From positions 1 to 5,450 of the forward strand of contig USOJ01000098.1 in NCBI GenBank assembly GCA_900556195.1: a stretch of DNA of 5,450 nucleotides, in the 5' to 3' direction. This document shows, one piece after another, positions 5,403-5,450 of this stretch. A program made the translations under genes and the position numbers. The notes under the pieces were generated by a model. It did no database searches. It was not told the origin of the DNA and worked only from the letters and a program-made list of their open reading frames with translations. The DNA comes from an uncultured Eubacteriales bacterium (GTDB taxonomy: Bacteria > Bacillota > Clostridia > Christensenellales > Borkfalkiaceae). Position 1 is the first letter of the stretch. Each line of letters begins with the position of its first letter.

Positions 5403-5437
5403 ACCGCAGTTTCCGCAGGGGATTTCGGGTAAAGGAG
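5398..5437 (+). promoter_or_regulatory. Candidate RBS, partly masked by a stem, for a gene beyond the window
   Basis: AAAGGAG (5431-5437) is the strongest Shine-Dalgarno sequence in the window, but no start codon follows before position 5450. A start just outside the right edge is likely. CTTTTACC (5398-5405) can pair with GGTAAAGG (5428-5435) over 8 bp with one G-U, which would cover the AAAGG bases. The 22-nt loop makes this stem modest in strength. Confidence 0.35.
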
Positions 5438-5450
5438 CAAAAACGAAGAG

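Overview
The window looks like part of the chromosome of an anaerobic, probably Bacillota/Clostridia-type bacterium of moderate GC. This rests on gene content (FeoAB ferrous iron uptake and a rubredoxin-less flavodiiron protein with a clostridial-style HMEPDH motif), on partial Shine-Dalgarno sites (GGTGAG, GAAGG, AAAGGAG), and on tightly packed genes with ATGA overlaps. The genus cannot be read from the sequence. I see no phage, plasmid, CRISPR, tRNA or rRNA signal.

Positions 1-60 hold a near-ideal intrinsic terminator closing a gene to the left of the window. Positions 61-147 are AT-rich and hold no gene. A strong sigma-A-type promoter with an extended -10 follows (158-187), overlapped by an operator-like set of three TCAARTG half-sites (148-173). 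From the predicted start near 194 to the first structural gene at 468 there is an unusually long leader of about 270 nt. In order it holds three small hairpins (237-290), a 76-bp REP/MITE-like palindromic element (321-396), a possible 33-codon upstream ORF (392-493), and a hairpin (443-486) that places the feoA start codon in its apical triloop.

From 468 to 5375 five genes run on the + strand as one apparent operon: feoA (468-692), feoB (683-2380), an RluA-family pseudouridine synthase (2377-3198), a flavodiiron protein (3195-4346), and after a 24-nt gap a CaCA-type cation/Ca2+ exchanger (4371-5375). The first four overlap their neighbours by 4-10 nt, so translational coupling is likely. A new gene probably starts just beyond the right edge, since an AAAGGAG motif lies at 5431-5437.

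The likely shared theme is ferrous iron uptake (FeoA/FeoB) next to a diiron O2- or NO-reducing enzyme that needs that iron, plus a cation exchanger; the RNA-modifying enzyme is the odd member. Two things deserve most attention. FeoB is compact, lacks room for the usual GDI helical domain, and has Lys instead of the guanine-specifying Asp in its G4 motif. The feo leader has competing structures and an overlapping small ORF around a feoA start codon that has no visible ribosome binding site.
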